This document shows positions 22,470 to 33,169 of a stretch of DNA of 64,000 nucleotides, one piece after another. Origin of the DNA: Diplonema japonicum (Eukaryota; Euglenozoa; Diplonemea; Diplonemida; Diplonemidae); assembly GCA_964019335.1 (NCBI GenBank), contig OZ025676.1:310001-374000 (forward strand). The letters are read 5' to 3'. Under the pieces are notes generated by a model that saw nothing but the letters and a program-made list of their open reading frames with translations, ran no database searches and was not told the origin of the DNA. Position 1 is the stretch's first letter; every line of letters starts with the position of its first letter. A program made the translations under genes and the position numbers.

Positions 22470-22677
22470 AAACTCAAAGTACAGGACAAGCCCCCCGCTA
22501 GAGGGCCGCCCTATGGGAGGGGGGGGGGGGGGTCTATCTGTTAATACTCCCCTTCTGGAGCATTGCTTTCATCCCGATTGTGGCTGTGAGCGTCTTGCGG
22601 AGTCGTGTGATGCGATCCCGCTTGTAGGCGGCCTTCAAATCCATCAGCTTGTCGTGCGTGGACTGGGTAGCAAAAAT
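22470..22677 (-). mobile_element. 5'-truncated copy of the retroelement at 39.1 kb
   Basis: About 208 bp nearly identical to 39074-39286. On the minus strand it encodes the same stretch F-A-T-Q-S-T-H-D-K-L-M-D-L-K-A and ends at the same 3' terminus (CTTTGAGTTT). Identity stops abruptly at 22677 on the 5' side. Loss of the 5' part with a shared 3' end is the usual form of a non-LTR retrotransposon insertion. Confidence 0.65.
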
Positions 22678-23364
22678 AATAAATCGTCCGAGATTACTCT
22701 TGTGCACCAGACGAAAATCATCAGGTTCCCAAGGCTGGCCCGAAAAGATTGTCGAGTCTTAAAAATGGGGGTAAAAATCCCTATTCCCCCCTCCCGAGAC
22801 CTTTCTCTTGTCTGGGACAAACGAGACGTAGATAAAAACAGATGAAAGAAAAGAATCAAGAAGAATCAATATTAGATAAAAAAAAGATTGACTGTAAAAA
22901 AAGGCGGGAAGAATGTGGGAGAGGGTGGATATTCCCTTCACATGACTCACTGAAAAATCATGGTATAGTTTAAGTTTTTTTTTCCCCCTCTCTTTTGATT
23001 TTTAAAAGAGAGCAAAGGGGGGGGGGGGGGATAAATGGTAGGAATTATAAAAAAATTATCAAAAAAAAAAGAGGCCTGAACCTCAAAAAAAACTCACCTT
23101 ACGAAAGCCACTTTGAAAAAAGAGAAGAAATAATTAAAAAAAAAAAATGTCAGGAGCGTGGGCCCTGGTGTAAATATATATATATTTTTTCTTTTTTTCT
23201 TTCGTCTTGTTTACGGAAAAATAAAAATAAAAAAAAATTAGGAAAGGTTTTTAAAAAGGGGGGAATAGGGGAAGGGGAGGGGAAGGGGGTCTTTTGCTAC
23301 GACCATCATATTTCAGGTCTTTTTCTTCTTTGTTTTTTTACGGAGTTTTTCTTTCTTTTTCGTC

Positions 23365-23397
<33 letters not shown>

Positions 23398-23712
23398 GTT
23401 TTCTTTTCTTTTTTTTATTCCCGGATTTTGTTTCTTTTTTCAACAAAAAGAGTCGGTTGATTGTTGTTTGTGCACAGCCGGGATTAACCTGTAGAAGGAT
23501 AAGCCCAACAATGCTACCACTACTCTTTTTAGCAATAACAATTCATTATCAATATATTGTTTTTCTTGTTCATGCAAAAAAAAAAATTAGAAAAAAAAAA
23601 AGGGGGAGGGGAGGGAGGGGCGGGTGGGGGCGAACTTTTTTACACACAAAGGGATGAAAAGAACTACGTTTTCCATACTCCTTTCACAAGGAAAGAAAGA
23701 AAAAAAGTTCAC

Positions 23713-23743
<31 letters not shown>

Positions 23744-24336
23744 GAACAGAAATAATAATAAAAAAAGAGAGGAACAGGCCGTTGGTCTGTACGTGTGTCA
23801 CCTTCCCTACCCGAGTGCTTTCTACGGGATGGGTGGCTCCTAAACTTAGAGAAGTTTATAAGCCGATTACACGTTGCCAATATTCCCCTATTGTTGAGGG
23901 GACACCCCTACTTTTTTCTTCTTCTTTCTTTATGGGAAACGAGAAAGGAGGGAGATGGGAGGAGAGGAGTTTTCTTTTTGTGTTTGTATTCACACCAAAA
24001 CGGATTGGGGAAAAAAAAAAGTAAAAAAAAAAAAAAGAGAAAACTTCGGAATAGAAAACAGAGAAATAGAATAATAAAAAAAGATCATTACTATAATAAA
24101 AGGAAGAGAGAGAAAAAAAAGGGGGGAACTTTGGATCCCCTCTTTTGAATACACACCACCCTTAACGACGACGCTTGGGTGCAGTAAAGTAGTATGCTAG
24201 AGTAGTTTTTTTTTTTTTTTTTTTCTTTTTTCTCTTTTTTTTTTGTTCGCATAGAATTCCGCGATTTTAAAAAATTTTCAGTTTTTCAAAAAAAAGGGGG
24301 GGCAAAAAAAATGTGGTCCCCTCCCCCTCCCCTTCT

Positions 24337-25581
24337 TTAAGCTGCGTCAACATTATGAAATTCAAGAGCGGTCGAAATCGTGTCCACCCAGTTAGCTGCA
24401 TCCTCTTCCGTACGAACTTTAAAAAGGTGTGTTTTTCTCGATTTTGTATCTAACCCAAACACACACGGAGAGGGAGTGGGGTACACCTGCAACACATCAG
24501 TTAGAACCAAGGAGTGTTTCGGCGCAACGACAGGCGGCCGCTCGGTAACAGGCGACAGTGTGAGGTAACCCTGCGCGACGGAGAGCAGCGTATCGCGGAC
24601 GTTCCCGTTCAACCCTAGCTTCTGAACGATGTCCGTTTTCGTGGGTTGATGGGTCACCGCTGCTTTTGTTTGAATCAGCTCGGTGATGTGCTTAGCAAAG
24701 CAATTCTTTACATCGTCTGTAATGGCAGGGGCTTGTCGTACAGCAACGTCGAAAGCACGCAAACCCCTCTGGAAATAACCCAAGCTCAGGATCGCGGCGA
24801 TATCCGGTCGTTCCTCTGGATTTTTCTCGAGCATTCTGCTCAGAACCCCCAGAACTTCACCATCATCAACAAGATTCTCATCAAAATCAGCTTCAATAAC
24901 CCTGTCAGCAAGCTCCTCGACATCATCTGCCTTAAACGGCCTTGTCAATGTTGATGTTTCAAACATAACAACACCCATGGACCAGATATCGGTTTTGGGT
25001 GATGTGAACTGATCTGTCTCATGAAGGATGGACAGCCAGACTTCTGGTGGGAGGTAGTACGGGGTGCCTCGCAGAGTAGCTGCTTCATTGACAATGTGGG
25101 TGTTTCCTAACGAAGTAGAGACACCGAAGTCTCCGATTTGTAAAACACCGGTTTTGTTGAGGAAAATGTTGGTGGGTTTTACATCGTTGTGAGCGAAGCC
25201 GGCTTGGTGGACTGCTTGAACGGCCATGGCGATTTGAGTGCATATTAACAGAACCTCTAGTGATGAGAATCTTCTTCCGGTGGCGGAGCGGTTTTCTATT
25301 TGCATGGCGAGGTCCCCGCAGTCGGCTCGATTTGTGAGGATAACAATGCTGTCCGGTGTCCGGTAGCTCTCTAGGTACTCCACAATGTTAGGGTGCTGCA
25401 AGGCTTTCAGCACCTCTACCTCCATAATCGCTCGGGTCACTACACCGTCGTTTTCAGACAGGCCTGCAATGTCGATTATTTTAGCTACGCCTGTCTCCGT
25501 GTTGTAGACCGACCCGTGGGACCCGCTTGCCAGTTGTTTTTTCAAACCGGTGACGGCGTCTCGTAATGGAAGGGTTTGCAT
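24337..25581 (-). CDS. NEK-like Ser/Thr protein kinase with C-terminal PH-like region
   Basis: Single exon, 414 aa, ATG at 25579-25581 after a short A-run on the sense strand. The kinase domain covers residues about 12-275. It has a modified Gly loop (L-A-S-G-S-H-G-S-V-Y), the lysine in V-A-K-I-I-D, catalytic loop H-N-D-V-K-P-T-N-I-F, D-F-G-V-S, and G-T-P-Y-Y-L-P-P-E-V. Asn replaces the usual Arg in H-R-D, so activation may not depend on activation-loop phosphorylation. Residues about 300-410, ending E-D-A-A-N-W-V-D-T-I-S-T-A-L, resemble the end of a PH domain. A NIMA-type kinase joined to a PH domain is known from kinetoplastid NRKs, supporting a euglenozoan origin. Catalytic Asp and Mg-binding residues are intact. 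Confidence 0.82.
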   Translation of the reverse strand: MQTLPLRDAVTGLKKQLASGSHGSVYNTETGVAKIIDIAGLSENDGVVTRAIMEVEVLKALQHPNIVEYLESYRTPDSIVILTNRADCGDLAMQIENRSATGRRFSSLEVLLICTQIAMAVQAVHQAGFAHNDVKPTNIFLNKTGVLQIGDFGVSTSLGNTHIVNEAATLRGTPYYLPPEVWLSILHETDQFTSPKTDIWSMGVVMFETSTLTRPFKADDVEELADRVIEADFDENLVDDGEVLGVLSRMLEKNPEERPDIAAILSLGYFQRGLRAFDVAVRQAPAITDDVKNCFAKHITELIQTKAAVTHQPTKTDIVQKLGLNGNVRDTLLSVAQGYLTLSPVTERPPVVAPKHSLVLTDVLQVYPTPSPCVFGLDTKSRKTHLFKVRTEEDAANWVDTISTALEFHNVDAA

Positions 25582-25601
25582 TTTTTTTTTTTTCTTACCC
25601 C

Positions 25602-25636
<35 letters not shown>

Positions 25637-25984
25637 CCTGATAACGAATGAGGAAAAAAAAAAAAAAAATGCAAGGAGAGAGAAAAAAAAATTTTTTTTT
25701 TGTATAAAAAAGAAGTTTCAACTAAACTGTGAACAAAACGGGGGGCAAAATTTTAGATCTTCTGGGGGGGGGGGGTTTTTTTTTACCTTTGTACTTTCTT
25801 TTTTTACTTTTTCCCCCATCGGTCCTGTTTGACCTGCGTGGCGTCTTTCGGGGGGGGGGGTGTTCTTTTTTTTCACCCCGCGTATTTTTTTTTTTTTTTA
25901 AATTCACCTCTCCCCATCACCCGATCTCTTTTCTCCTTTTTTTTTTTAAATTGCTGACAATGAACAAACAAAAAAAAAAGAGGG

Positions 25985-26020
<36 letters not shown>

Positions 26021-26885
26021 AACCTTGTTTTTTTCGGAAGGATAACGGCAATGGCACCCACTGTGGGAAAGTAACTTTAAAGTGAGGGGAAGAAAGATAA
26101 GGGAGGAACAAGAGTAAGAAAATAAAATCAGGAGAAAAATAAGAATAAAAAAAGAACTCGATCTTTTCCTTGACGTCAAGCACCCACAGTGGGCTCCAAG
26201 TGTACCATAAAGTAACAATAGGGTGTTTGTAGTCCAATGGCACGTTGGAGTGAACTCTAACCTGTGCGGTGCCACCTCCCCCTCCCGGTTTCCTCTTGGG
26301 GCATCTTTTTCTTTGTTCCATGTTTACCCCTGTTTTGAAAGGTCTGCCAAAGAAAAGAAAATGAGAAAACGAGACAAGAAGAAAAAAAATATACGAGATA
26401 AAGAGGGCCAGTGTTGGTGGCCCTGCACAAGCACTGCAGAAACAAAAAAAAAATGAAGAAAAACAAAGTATAACAAAGCATGCCTCTTCCTCTTCTGCCC
26501 TTCTTTCGTTCCAGTTTTTTTTTGCAGTTCGAGAAAAAAAAAAAAAAAAAAAAAAGACATTTAAGGGTACCTGCGGTATGTGGCAGGACGCCTAAAAAAA
26601 AAAAAGGGAAGGAAAAAAAAAAAGTGAAAATCAGGCAAAACTGTTGATATCTACGCTTTTCTTCCTTTTCATCTCCCCCCCCCCCCCCCCCCCCGATCCT
26701 CTCCCCCCCTGCTATTTCTTTTTTTTTAAAGCCACGCCTTATTCTCTTCATTGTAAAGACAAAAAAAAAAAAAAACCCCGTATGCCGTTCTCTCCTCCTC
26801 TGCCCTTTCCTTCAGATAACTTCGTCAAAATAAATTTCTTTCATGACTTAACATATTGTTGTTTTCGCATGAGCTAATTATTTTC

Positions 26886-26936
<51 letters not shown>

Positions 26937-28014
26937 GATCCATTTTTTTTTGCCCATCTGTCACCATTCTGCAGATGCATCTTGGTGCCGGTGGTCGGGG
27001 TTGCCTGTAAGTCATAAATGGCATACGGAAATATCGGTTGCAGTCTCTCTGAAATAAGGAGCTGTTTGGGGTAGACGCGAACAAGGCCTTTTGTCGTAGC
27101 AAAGGTGCGTTGAAGGAAGAAGAAGAAAAAAAAAAATTATAAATCGGAAAAAAAAAAAGAAAAAAAAAAAAACGAAACGTCTCTGGAGTTACCGCTTTTG
27201 TTAAGGAGATCGGAATTATAGAATCCATTTTTTTTTTTTTTTTCCCTTCTTTAGGCCAGATGAGGATCCAAATGTGTATTGGGAAGTGTCCCTCTCCTGC
27301 AGCCAAACTGCAAGTCTTCCTTCTTAACTTAGAATGCGATACATTTCCATAAAGACACGTCAAAGGAAAGACATGAAAGAAGAAAAAAGAAATCACAACG
27401 TTCATAAAGGGGGGTGGGGGGAGGAAAACACGGAAAAAAGCTGTGAAACCACATCAGTAGTACTGATGAGGAAACTTGCCGTTTCGCCATGAAAGGGTAG
27501 GCTTGAGAAAAAAGAAAAAGAAAAAAAAGCAAAGGCATGACATACATGAAATACAAGGAATTACCCCCCCCCCCCCCCCCCCCCTCCAGGACCTGGGTGT
27601 CCCGGCCGCTCTTGCCGATCATCCCATTCCTGATTCGTGTTTTTTTTTTTTTTTTTTTTTATATTGCGTTTGTAAGCACAACATTTTGGAGGGTGGCTTT
27701 GGGGGAACTCCTTCTGTCAAAGATTTGCGCCCTTGGAATGGAAAAAAAAGGAAAAAAAAAAAAGAAAAAAAAAACGGGGAAGGGGGGGAACACGCAGAGT
27801 GAAAGTAAAAAAGAGAAGGGGGAATGATGGCTTCTTAGCTTATAGGAAAAAGAAAAGGGGGGGGGGGGGGGGGTGAGACACAGGCATCTCTTTTTTTTTT
27901 GCTTTGGTTTTCTTCGAAAAAACAAGCTTTTTTTTTCTTTTTTGTATACACGGATTTTTTAAATTTCTTTTTTTTGTCGTCACGTTTTTTTTTTTTTTTT
28001 CAAATCACTCTTTT
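25582..28014. other. Intergenic region, no confident gene
   Basis: About 2.4 kb of homopolymers with islands of mixed sequence. Repeat A copy 2 is at 26395-26436. Two GCACCCAC(T/A)GTGGG motifs are near 26053 and 26179. A 44-nt A-run lies at 26890-26933. Islands at 26950-27120 and 27240-27330 look coding-like on the minus strand but I could not assemble a gene (see findings). Confidence 0.5.
26395..26436 (+). repeat. Dispersed repeat A, copy 2
   Basis: About 42 nt beginning GAGATAAAGAGGGCCAG, with the core TTGGTGGCCCTGCACAAGCA, matching 10952-10995 in the same orientation and 60699-60737 in the opposite one. Confidence 0.5.
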
Positions 28015-29600
28015 TCAGTTATTCTGCACACCCCTTTCGTCATCGGACTATTTTTTTTTTTTTTTTTTGTTTTTGTTTTTTGTAACAAATCACCCTCTCC
28101 CTTCTCATACCTCTCCATCAGCCAGTTTGTACCCCTCACCGATCACAACATCGGTCCTTGGGATGAAGAAGTATGTGACAACCGCACCGAGAAGACTGAA
28201 ACCGGCCTGTTTTTTTTAAAAAAAGATTTTTTTTATCACCCCCCTCAAAATAAAAAAACACACACCTGCACCCACATCACAAATGCGAAGCTCGTTGCGT
28301 CGCTAAGCGGCGCATACATAAAGGTCCCGGTCACAGCACCCAACTTGGCACATGCAGCCGACACACCATGGAAAGATGACCTCACTTCAGTGGGGAAGAT
28401 CAACGCAGGGACAACGAACGTTGCAACAGAAGGCCCGTTGTTGATGGCGAAGTTGAGAATCAAGAAAAGGATGAAAATCAGAGCATGAAGATCCTCATTA
28501 ATACTGTACACCGTGGCGAGCAGCGCGAAACACACCGCCATCAACAGAAACCCGTACAGGTTGAGCTTGAAGCACCCACCCTTCTTAAGATACCAAATAC
28601 CACAAATGCAACCCGGAACACCGAACGCAGTGGAAACGATGGATTGCCACGAAATGTCAACCAGTGAGTCGGAATCGCCGAAGATGCTCTTCAAAATTGT
28701 CGGTGTGAAGATGGCGGTTCCGTAGAATGAAATATCATACACAAACCATGTCCCAGCGGTCCCAATGAGCGCCTTTCGAAGCTCCGGCCACTGCGGGTGA
28801 GCACGTGCCCATTCCCACGGGTTGAATGTAGTGTCTTGTTGCTGACGGGCCTTTTGTGCGGCAATGAACTCAGGTGAGTCGCGTTCTTTGCTGGTGAGGA
28901 ACATCACAAGCGCAGCCGGAATTGCACCGAGACCGAAAATAATACGAAACTGCGAATCCACTGAGAACGAACTGTTCGCAGAGTGCCCCGCCATCAACAA
29001 CAACGACACAATGTAAGGCGACATCGACCCCGGAACCTGCCAGAAGAACGACCACCCAACTCTTGACGCAGCTTGTTCACGAAGATCTGTCGAAGTCGCA
29101 TCGTCGTCATCATGTGCAGCTTCTGCGGAAGACACTGCAGAAAGAGGGTAGATCCCACCAACACCAACCCCGACAAGCAGTCTCATAGCGATCAGAACAG
29201 CGTAGATACTGTTTGCACTTCCCCACGGCCCGAACGCGGCACCAAGAGCACCGAATACGACAAAGCTTAGCGTTGTTTGCATTGCCCTCCTTCTTCCGAT
29301 AAGGTCGCCCAGGTAGCCCATGATAAGCATCCCGATTACCGCGCCTGCAAACACTGCTCCTAGAAGAGTCAGTTTCGCCCACTGTGGTTCAGGGTAATCG
29401 CCTGAACCGGATTCGCTGCTCCCGATGACACTGTCATCGCTCGATGTGAGGTATACAACAGCGATGGACGCTGCCCCGAGGTTGTACTGTACTGAGAAGT
29501 TCCCGATTTTCCCCACCAGCGTGCTCTTCTTTCCCGGCTGAGAGAACCCAGGAATGGACTCCTCATCTAAACCAGAGGCTGTGTTTTCATCGTAAGTCAT
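28015..29600 (-). CDS. MFS transporter, phosphate:H+ symporter (Pho84/PHT1-like)
   Basis: Three exons: 29600-28266, 28206-28111 and 28047-28015 (487 aa, 12 expected membrane spans). The MFS loop motif G-D-L-I-G-R-R-R-A-M lies between spans 2 and 3. R-L-L-V-G-V-G-V-G-G-I-Y-P-L-S-A-V follows, close to the phosphate-transporter signature but with Ile instead of the usual Asp. F-Y-G-T-A-I-F-T-P matches the span 7 region of Pho84. These carriers import inorganic phosphate or related anions across the plasma membrane. Loss of the signature acid may mean a different substrate. Exon 3 (11 codons) is less certain: without intron 2 the protein ends one residue after exon 2. Both introns (59 and 63 nt) are GT-AG with A-runs. 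Confidence 0.83.
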
Positions 29601-29613
29601 TTTTTTCCCTTCG

Positions 29614-29645
<32 letters not shown>

Positions 29646-29900
29646 CCTTTTATTTTTAATTTTTTTTGCCCAAAGGAACTTAGAAGAGAAAAAAAAAAAA
29701 AAGAAGAAAGAAGAAGATGAGCCCGGGGCACAAGAAAAAAACCGTTACTAGAAGCACAACATGCAGTCACATAGATAAAGATACTCTGGTTGCCCCGCCC
29801 AAACCTTGACAATGGCCGAGGGGGGGCGGGGGCTTGGCGAGGGGGAGAGAGAAATGAGATAATAAATTATCTTGTATGTCGAATTTCAGACACAATAAGC
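29601..29900. other. Intergenic region, no gene seen
   Basis: About 300 bp with a T-run at 29617-29645. On the minus strand it is the probable 5' leader of the transporter and the region upstream to the protease 3' end. No separate feature is recognised. Confidence 0.55.
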
Positions 29901-30995
<1,095 letters not shown>

Positions 30996-31074
30996 CTATC
31001 TGACGATAGGTGTTGAGTAGGTTAAACGAAAAGGAGAAAAAAACTAAAACCATATCAAAAAAAGAAGAAAGTGC

Positions 31075-31407
31075 TTACGCCACAGCGTAAAGGGTACGAC
31101 CCTGCTTCTTCAGGGCGAAGAGGATGTCAGCGGCACGCACGGTCTTCCTCCCTGTGAGCTCCAGGAGGGTCGCGGTGTCGGCCATCACCTTGTCTACGAA
31201 GGACCTCAGGATGGTCCTCGCCTCGTCGTAGGCGCTCGCTGCGATCCTCTTGCACCCACCACGCCTGGCGATCCTCCTGATGCTCCCCTTCGTGATCCCA
31301 CGGCTGCTGACCTTCGTGTTCCTCTTCCCGCCAGCACCCTTCGTCACATTCTTCGACTTCGAGGTCACTGACTTGCCCTTCGCGGAGGTCTTTCCTTGGC
31401 CGGCCAT
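31075..31407 (-). CDS. Histone H4
   Basis: Single exon, 110 aa, ATG at 31405-31407. The canonical core is present: G-S-I-R-R-I-A-R-R-G-G, Y-D-E-A-R, R-K-T-V-R-A-A-D-I and L-Y-A-V-A. The tail is longer and different from the nearly invariant one, Lys/Ser/Thr-rich rather than S-G-R-G-K-G-G-K. The H4 basic patch that contacts the acidic patch is altered, and Ile/Leu replacements occur in the core. H4 is among the most conserved proteins known, so this degree of change is notable though it parallels kinetoplastids. Last gene (3'-most) of the H2B-H2A-H3-H4 cluster, 233 bp beyond H3. Confidence 0.92.
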   Translation of the reverse strand: MAGQGKTSAKGKSVTSKSKNVTKGAGGKRNTKVSSRGITKGSIRRIARRGGCKRIAASAYDEARTILRSFVDKVMADTATLLELTGRKTVRAADILFALKKQGRTLYAVA

Positions 31408-31639
31408 TTTCCTCTTTTTTTTTTTTTTTTGGTAGTGTTTGAGAACTTTAAGAACTTTTTTTTTCGTGGTTCGTGAGAATAACAGGGGGAAAAGATTGGT
31501 GGATAGAGCCACCCCAGAGGCAGTGTTGCTGTCACTGGTACAAAGGAGGGAGGAAACTGACAAAACAGTGAAAACAAGGGGGCAAATCGAAGAAGAAGAA
31601 AAGGGAGAAAGGGCGACCTCAACCCAGGGTGTGCTTTGC

Positions 31640-32068
31640 TTATTTCCCCTGGAGCTCGCCACGGATGCGCCTGGCGATGTTGAGGTCAAGGTGGTTGAGT
31701 GTCTGCTTCTTCCTGTGGATCTGCATCATGACAGCCGCCTGGAAGAGCCCGACCATGTAGCTCTCTGTCGCCTCCTGCACCGCCTCCAGAGCAGACGGCT
31801 TGAAGGACAACCCCGTCTTGTAGTTGTTCATGGTCTCCCTCACCAGCCTCTGGAAGGGTGCCTTCTGCAGCAGAAGCTTCGAGGTCTTCTGCAGTTTGAA
31901 GATCTCACGCAGGGCAACGGTTCCGGGCCTCCACCTCCTCTTCCCCTCGCTGCTCTCCTCCTTCTTGCTCTTCTTCGACTTCTTCTCCTTCTTCGTCTTC
32001 TTGCTCTTCTTCGTCACTTCTCCTGCGGGAGGCCTCCCACCAGTCGACTTCAGGGAAGAGCGCGGCAT
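31640..32068 (-). CDS. Histone H3, divergent
   Basis: Single exon, 142 aa, ATG at 32066-32068. The core reads R-R-W-R-P-G-T-V-A-L-R-E-I, L-L-L-Q-K-A-P-F-Q-R-L-V-R-E, Q-E-A-T-E-S-Y and A-R-R-I-R-G-E. This wording matches kinetoplastid H3 best. In the tail, K-S-T-G-G (around Lys9 of standard H3) is kept, but the R-T-K-Q stretch around Lys4 is gone and the Lys27 region is replaced by repeated K-K-S-K-K / K-K-E-K-K blocks. Readers of methylated Lys4 or Lys27 would lack their usual targets here. Near alpha-3 the usual D-T-N-L-C-A-I-H is A-A-V-M-M-Q-I-H. Single copy in this window. Confidence 0.93.
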   Translation of the reverse strand: MPRSSLKSTGGRPPAGEVTKKSKKTKKEKKSKKSKKEESSEGKRRWRPGTVALREIFKLQKTSKLLLQKAPFQRLVRETMNNYKTGLSFKPSALEAVQEATESYMVGLFQAAVMMQIHRKKQTLNHLDLNIARRIRGELQGK

Positions 32069-32386
32069 TTTCTTTGGTTTTGTGTTTTGAAAAAACTGTG
32101 CACGCGGGTGAAGGGGATACAAAGACAAGAAGAAAAAAGAAAAGGAAATAAAAAAAGGGAAGATAAAAAAAATAGAAAAACAGAGAGATACAAAAGAGAA
32201 AAAAAGGGGAAACAAAGGGAAAAGGGAGGGGGGTACGGTGCTCAGCGACACCACCTGCCCGGGGGAGGGCAAGTGAAAGGGATGAAAAAAAAAAAAAAAA
32301 CTCACAACATCAACAACAAGAAGAAGAAGAAAAGAGATAGAAATACATCAAAAGGGGAGGAACGAGGAGGAAGAATGGCAACGTTT

Positions 32387-32890
32387 CTATTTGCTGCTCT
32401 TCTTCTCCTTCTTGTCCTTCTTTTCCTTCTTGTCCTTTTTGGCCTTCTTGCTCGCCTTCTCGTCAGAGTCAACAGGCTCCTTCTTCTTCTTCATCACTGC
32501 GTTGTGGACGTGCTTCACCACACCGCCGCCCGCGATCGTGACCTGCGACAGGAGCTGGCTGAGGTCCTCGTCTTGCCTCACCGCGAGGCAGATGTGGCGG
32601 GGCTTGATTTTGTGCTGCACCTCATATTCCTCGTCGCCCTCCCTGCTCTTGCACATCTTCCACGCGCTCTTCCCCGCCAGGGTCAGCAGCTCTGACGTGC
32701 AGTACTCCATCACCGCCGTCAGGAAGACAGCAGCAGGCGCGCTCACCCTCTTCGCGAAACGGCCCTTCTTCAGGCTGCTCCCCACCCTACCCACAGGGAA
32801 GGTCAGCCCAGACCTCTGCGACTTCGACACATTCTTCTGTCCCTTCTTCGCTCCCCTCTTCTTCGGGCTGGTCTTAGTCTGGGTAACCAT
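32387..32890 (-). CDS. Histone H2A with loop insertion and Lys-rich C-tail
   Basis: Single exon, 167 aa, ATG at 32888-32890. The core includes L-T-F-P-V-G-R-V-G, A-V-M-E-Y, I-K-P-R-H-I, A-V-R-Q-D-E-D-L and V-T-I-A-G-G-G-V. The acidic-patch acids (E in M-E-Y, D-E-D) are kept. Between A-G-K-S-A and I-K-P-R-H-I there are about 11 extra residues (around S-R-E-G-D-E-E-Y-E-V) compared with standard H2A, placed in loop 2, which touches DNA and H2B loop 1. The C-tail alternates K-K-D / K-K-E. The leader before the ATG is an AAC repeat. H2B lies directly upstream on the same strand. Confidence 0.92.
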   Translation of the reverse strand: MVTQTKTSPKKRGAKKGQKNVSKSQRSGLTFPVGRVGSSLKKGRFAKRVSAPAAVFLTAVMEYCTSELLTLAGKSAWKMCKSREGDEEYEVQHKIKPRHICLAVRQDEDLSQLLSQVTIAGGGVVKHVHNAVMKKKKEPVDSDEKASKKAKKDKKEKKDKKEKKSSK

Positions 32891-33169
32891 TTTGTTGTTG
32901 TTGTTGTTGTTGTTGTTAGTGTGGTGGTTTAGGTTCACTGTGGTGTTGCTATTTTTTTTTTCTTTTCCGTTGCTTACAAATAAATGAAAGGAAAAAAAAA
33001 AAGAAACAAAGAGGGAGAACAACAGTGGTTATCGCCACCACGCTTCTTCATCTTGAAGAAACGTTGTAGAAAAAAAAAAAAAAAAGAAAAGAAAAAAAAA
33101 AAATACTACACAACAACAAAGAAAGTGAAAAAGAAGGGGGTGAATAGGATGGGGGGTACTCGGGCCTTA

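Larger units (their letters stand above)
19680..24336. other. Long gene-free, repeat-rich region
   Basis: About 4.7 kb without a supportable gene, the largest gap in the array. 19680-21080 is homopolymer DNA ending in a T-run of about 65 nt (21012-21076). 21090-22290 is a distinct mixed-composition block with recurring short words and a tandem repeat. 22470-22677 is a truncated retroelement copy. 22680-24336 returns to A/T/G tracts. Confidence 0.65.

Noticed and set aside
31439-32695. 418-codon plus-strand open frame across histone genes
   Set aside because: It is antisense to H3 and part of H2A, with Lys/Glu tract translation in between.
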